DNA from: Baffinella frigidus
Lineage: Eukaryota; Cryptophyceae; Cryptomonadales; Baffinellaceae
Assembly (NCBI GenBank): GCA_026770585.1
Contig: MU646533.1
Location: 382,141-393,367 of the forward strand
Direction: 5' to 3'
Length of the DNA: 11,227 bases
Below the pieces are notes generated by a model. The model had not been told where the DNA came from and ran no database searches. It saw only the letters and a list, made by a program, of their open reading frames with translations. The translations under genes and the position numbers were made by a program. Positions 10,621 to 11,227 of the stretch are shown here, piece after piece. Position 1 is the first letter of the stretch, and each line of letters starts with the position of its first letter.

Positions 10621-10669
10621 AAGCCGTGACCGCCTCGGGGATGCTCCTGTACTTATCTAGCCGGAAAAT
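10621..10669 (-). pseudogene. Acceptor-side copy of the 81-nt exon
   Basis: On the minus strand, CCGGCAG|ATT then IFRLDKYRSIPEAVTA: sixteen in-frame codons with conservative changes (V-I, K-R, A-T) plus silent ones, after which similarity and any donor are lost. The acceptor AG is intact. The substitution pattern is mild enough that a functional alternative exon cannot be excluded. Confidence 0.7.
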
Positions 10670-10679
10670 CTGCCGGGTG

Positions 10680-10844
10680 GGGTTGAGGGTTAAGGGATTA
10701 GGGTTAAGAGTTTGGGATTTGGGATTTGGGATTTGTGTTTTGGGATTTGTGGTTTGTAGTTTGTAGTTTTGGGTTTATGGTTTGTGGTTTATGGTTTACG
10801 GTTTATGGTTTATGGTTTATGGTTTATGGTTTACGATTTACAGA
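10680..10844. repeat. Heptad array, GGGATTT drifting to GGTTTAT
   Basis: TTAGGGA, GGGATTT, GGGATTT, then TTTGTGG, TTTGTAG, TTTATGG and TTTACGG units, mostly in 7-bp register. The open frame across it (WFMVYGL-like) is an artefact of the repeat. Confidence 0.9.
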
Positions 10845-10848
10845 GGAT

Positions 10849-10863
10849 GTCTAGCCGGAAAAC
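10849..10863 (-). pseudogene. Short acceptor-side echo of the 81-nt exon
   Basis: GTCTAGCCGGAAAAC with CTACCGGGTGGG after it on the + strand; on the minus strand it is the acceptor (GGTAG|) and the first five codons (VFRLD). Confidence 0.6.
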
Positions 10864-10873
10864 CTACCGGGTG

Positions 10874-11065
10874 GGTTTCGTGAGGACAGCTCAGGTTATA
10901 GGGTTCAGGGAAAACCTGGTTGATCTTTTGGGTTTCAGGTTTCAGGTTTTAGGGTATAGCTGGTGGGGCAACGGGGTGGTGTGGTTGAGGTGCGGGAATG
11001 ATGTGTTTCTTGAGCACGCTCGAGAAACGCATGCTGTATGTATCAGCGCCATGCATGCTCCAGAA
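10874..11065. other. Intron or upstream sequence, no gene recognised
   Basis: Some GGTTTCAGG heptad words (10938-10958). An imperfect 24-bp palindrome GTTTCTTGAGC-AC-GCTCGAGAAAC lies at 11005-11028. No further exon of the minus-strand gene can be identified here. Confidence 0.45.
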
Positions 11066-11085
11066 CAGGGGAACCTCGGTTCATG
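11066..11085. mobile_element. Possible relic end of MITE family A
   Basis: CAGGGGAACCTCGGTTCATG resembles the family A end CAGGGGTACCTCGCTCAT with two substitutions and one extra base. No core or second arm follows. Chance similarity is possible. Confidence 0.35.
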
Positions 11086-11146
11086 TATTTGTACCACCTA
11101 TTTTGGTGCGTTTGGGTCTATGACACGGACCTGAGTGAGATCGTTG

Positions 11147-11190
11147 TCGCCACTTACGGGATAGGTATTCTCGCCACTTACTCGATAGGT
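11147..11190. repeat. Two-copy direct repeat, 24-bp spacing
   Basis: TCGCCACTTACGGGATAGGT (11147-11166) and TCGCCACTTACTCGATAGGT (11171-11190), differing at two bases. No function visible; the window ends shortly after. Confidence 0.85.
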
Positions 11191-11227
11191 TCTGAACCCC
11201 TGAGCCTTGACACAAGGGGCGGACCTG

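Noticed and set aside
10769-11134. 121-residue + strand open frame
   Set aside because: The first third is GGTTTAT heptads, and it then crosses an antisense exon fragment; no family signature in the remainder.

Overview
The window looks like nuclear DNA of a complex-genome eukaryote, most likely a microalga or related protist. The evidence is short phase-0 exons bounded by AG/GT, long introns full of 7-bp telomere-like repeats of the TTTAGGG class, many small non-coding inverted-repeat transposons, and no bacterial gene layout. TTTAGGG telomeres occur in many algal groups and in plants, so the sequence alone does not fix the taxon. No long open reading frame encodes a recognisable protein; nearly all long ORFs here are translations of microsatellites, heptad repeats or transposon hairpins.

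Two partial, convergent genes can be supported. On the + strand, the 3' end of an EF-hand gene (calmodulin / myosin-light-chain type) has an exon at 987-1064 and a terminal exon with stop codon at 2438-2548; its 5' exons lie left of the window. On the - strand, the 3' end of a gene of unknown function has exons at 10409-10329, at 8986-8915 and/or 8720-8649 (two near-identical copies), and a terminal exon with stop at 7646-7527; its 5' exons lie to the right. All internal exons are multiples of 3 (78, 81 and 72 nt).

Layout: 1-965, tandem duplications, CT microsatellites and acceptor-side exon fragments. 987-2548, EF-hand exons in introns of CCCGAAA/CCCTAAA heptads. 2549-3300, downstream region with duplicated 3'-exon and 3'-flank fragments. 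3300-7250, intergenic DNA hosting several MITE families. 7250-7526, MITE plus 11-bp repeats. 7527-10900, the minus-strand gene in introns of G-rich heptads. 10900-11227, a poorly explained tail.

Three patterns stand out. (1) Each recognised exon is surrounded by broken copies of itself in a fixed order: copies upstream in the coding direction keep the acceptor side, copies downstream keep the donor or stop-codon side. (2) Intron filler is dominated by 7-bp units of changing sequence, mostly C-rich on the coding strand of whichever gene they sit in. (3) Nine copies of one ~120-bp palindromic MITE, plus at least three other small inverted-repeat families, are present. Duplicated exon and flank copies act as empty sites that reveal TA (or AG) target-site duplications, one of them within a copy of the EF-hand stop codon.
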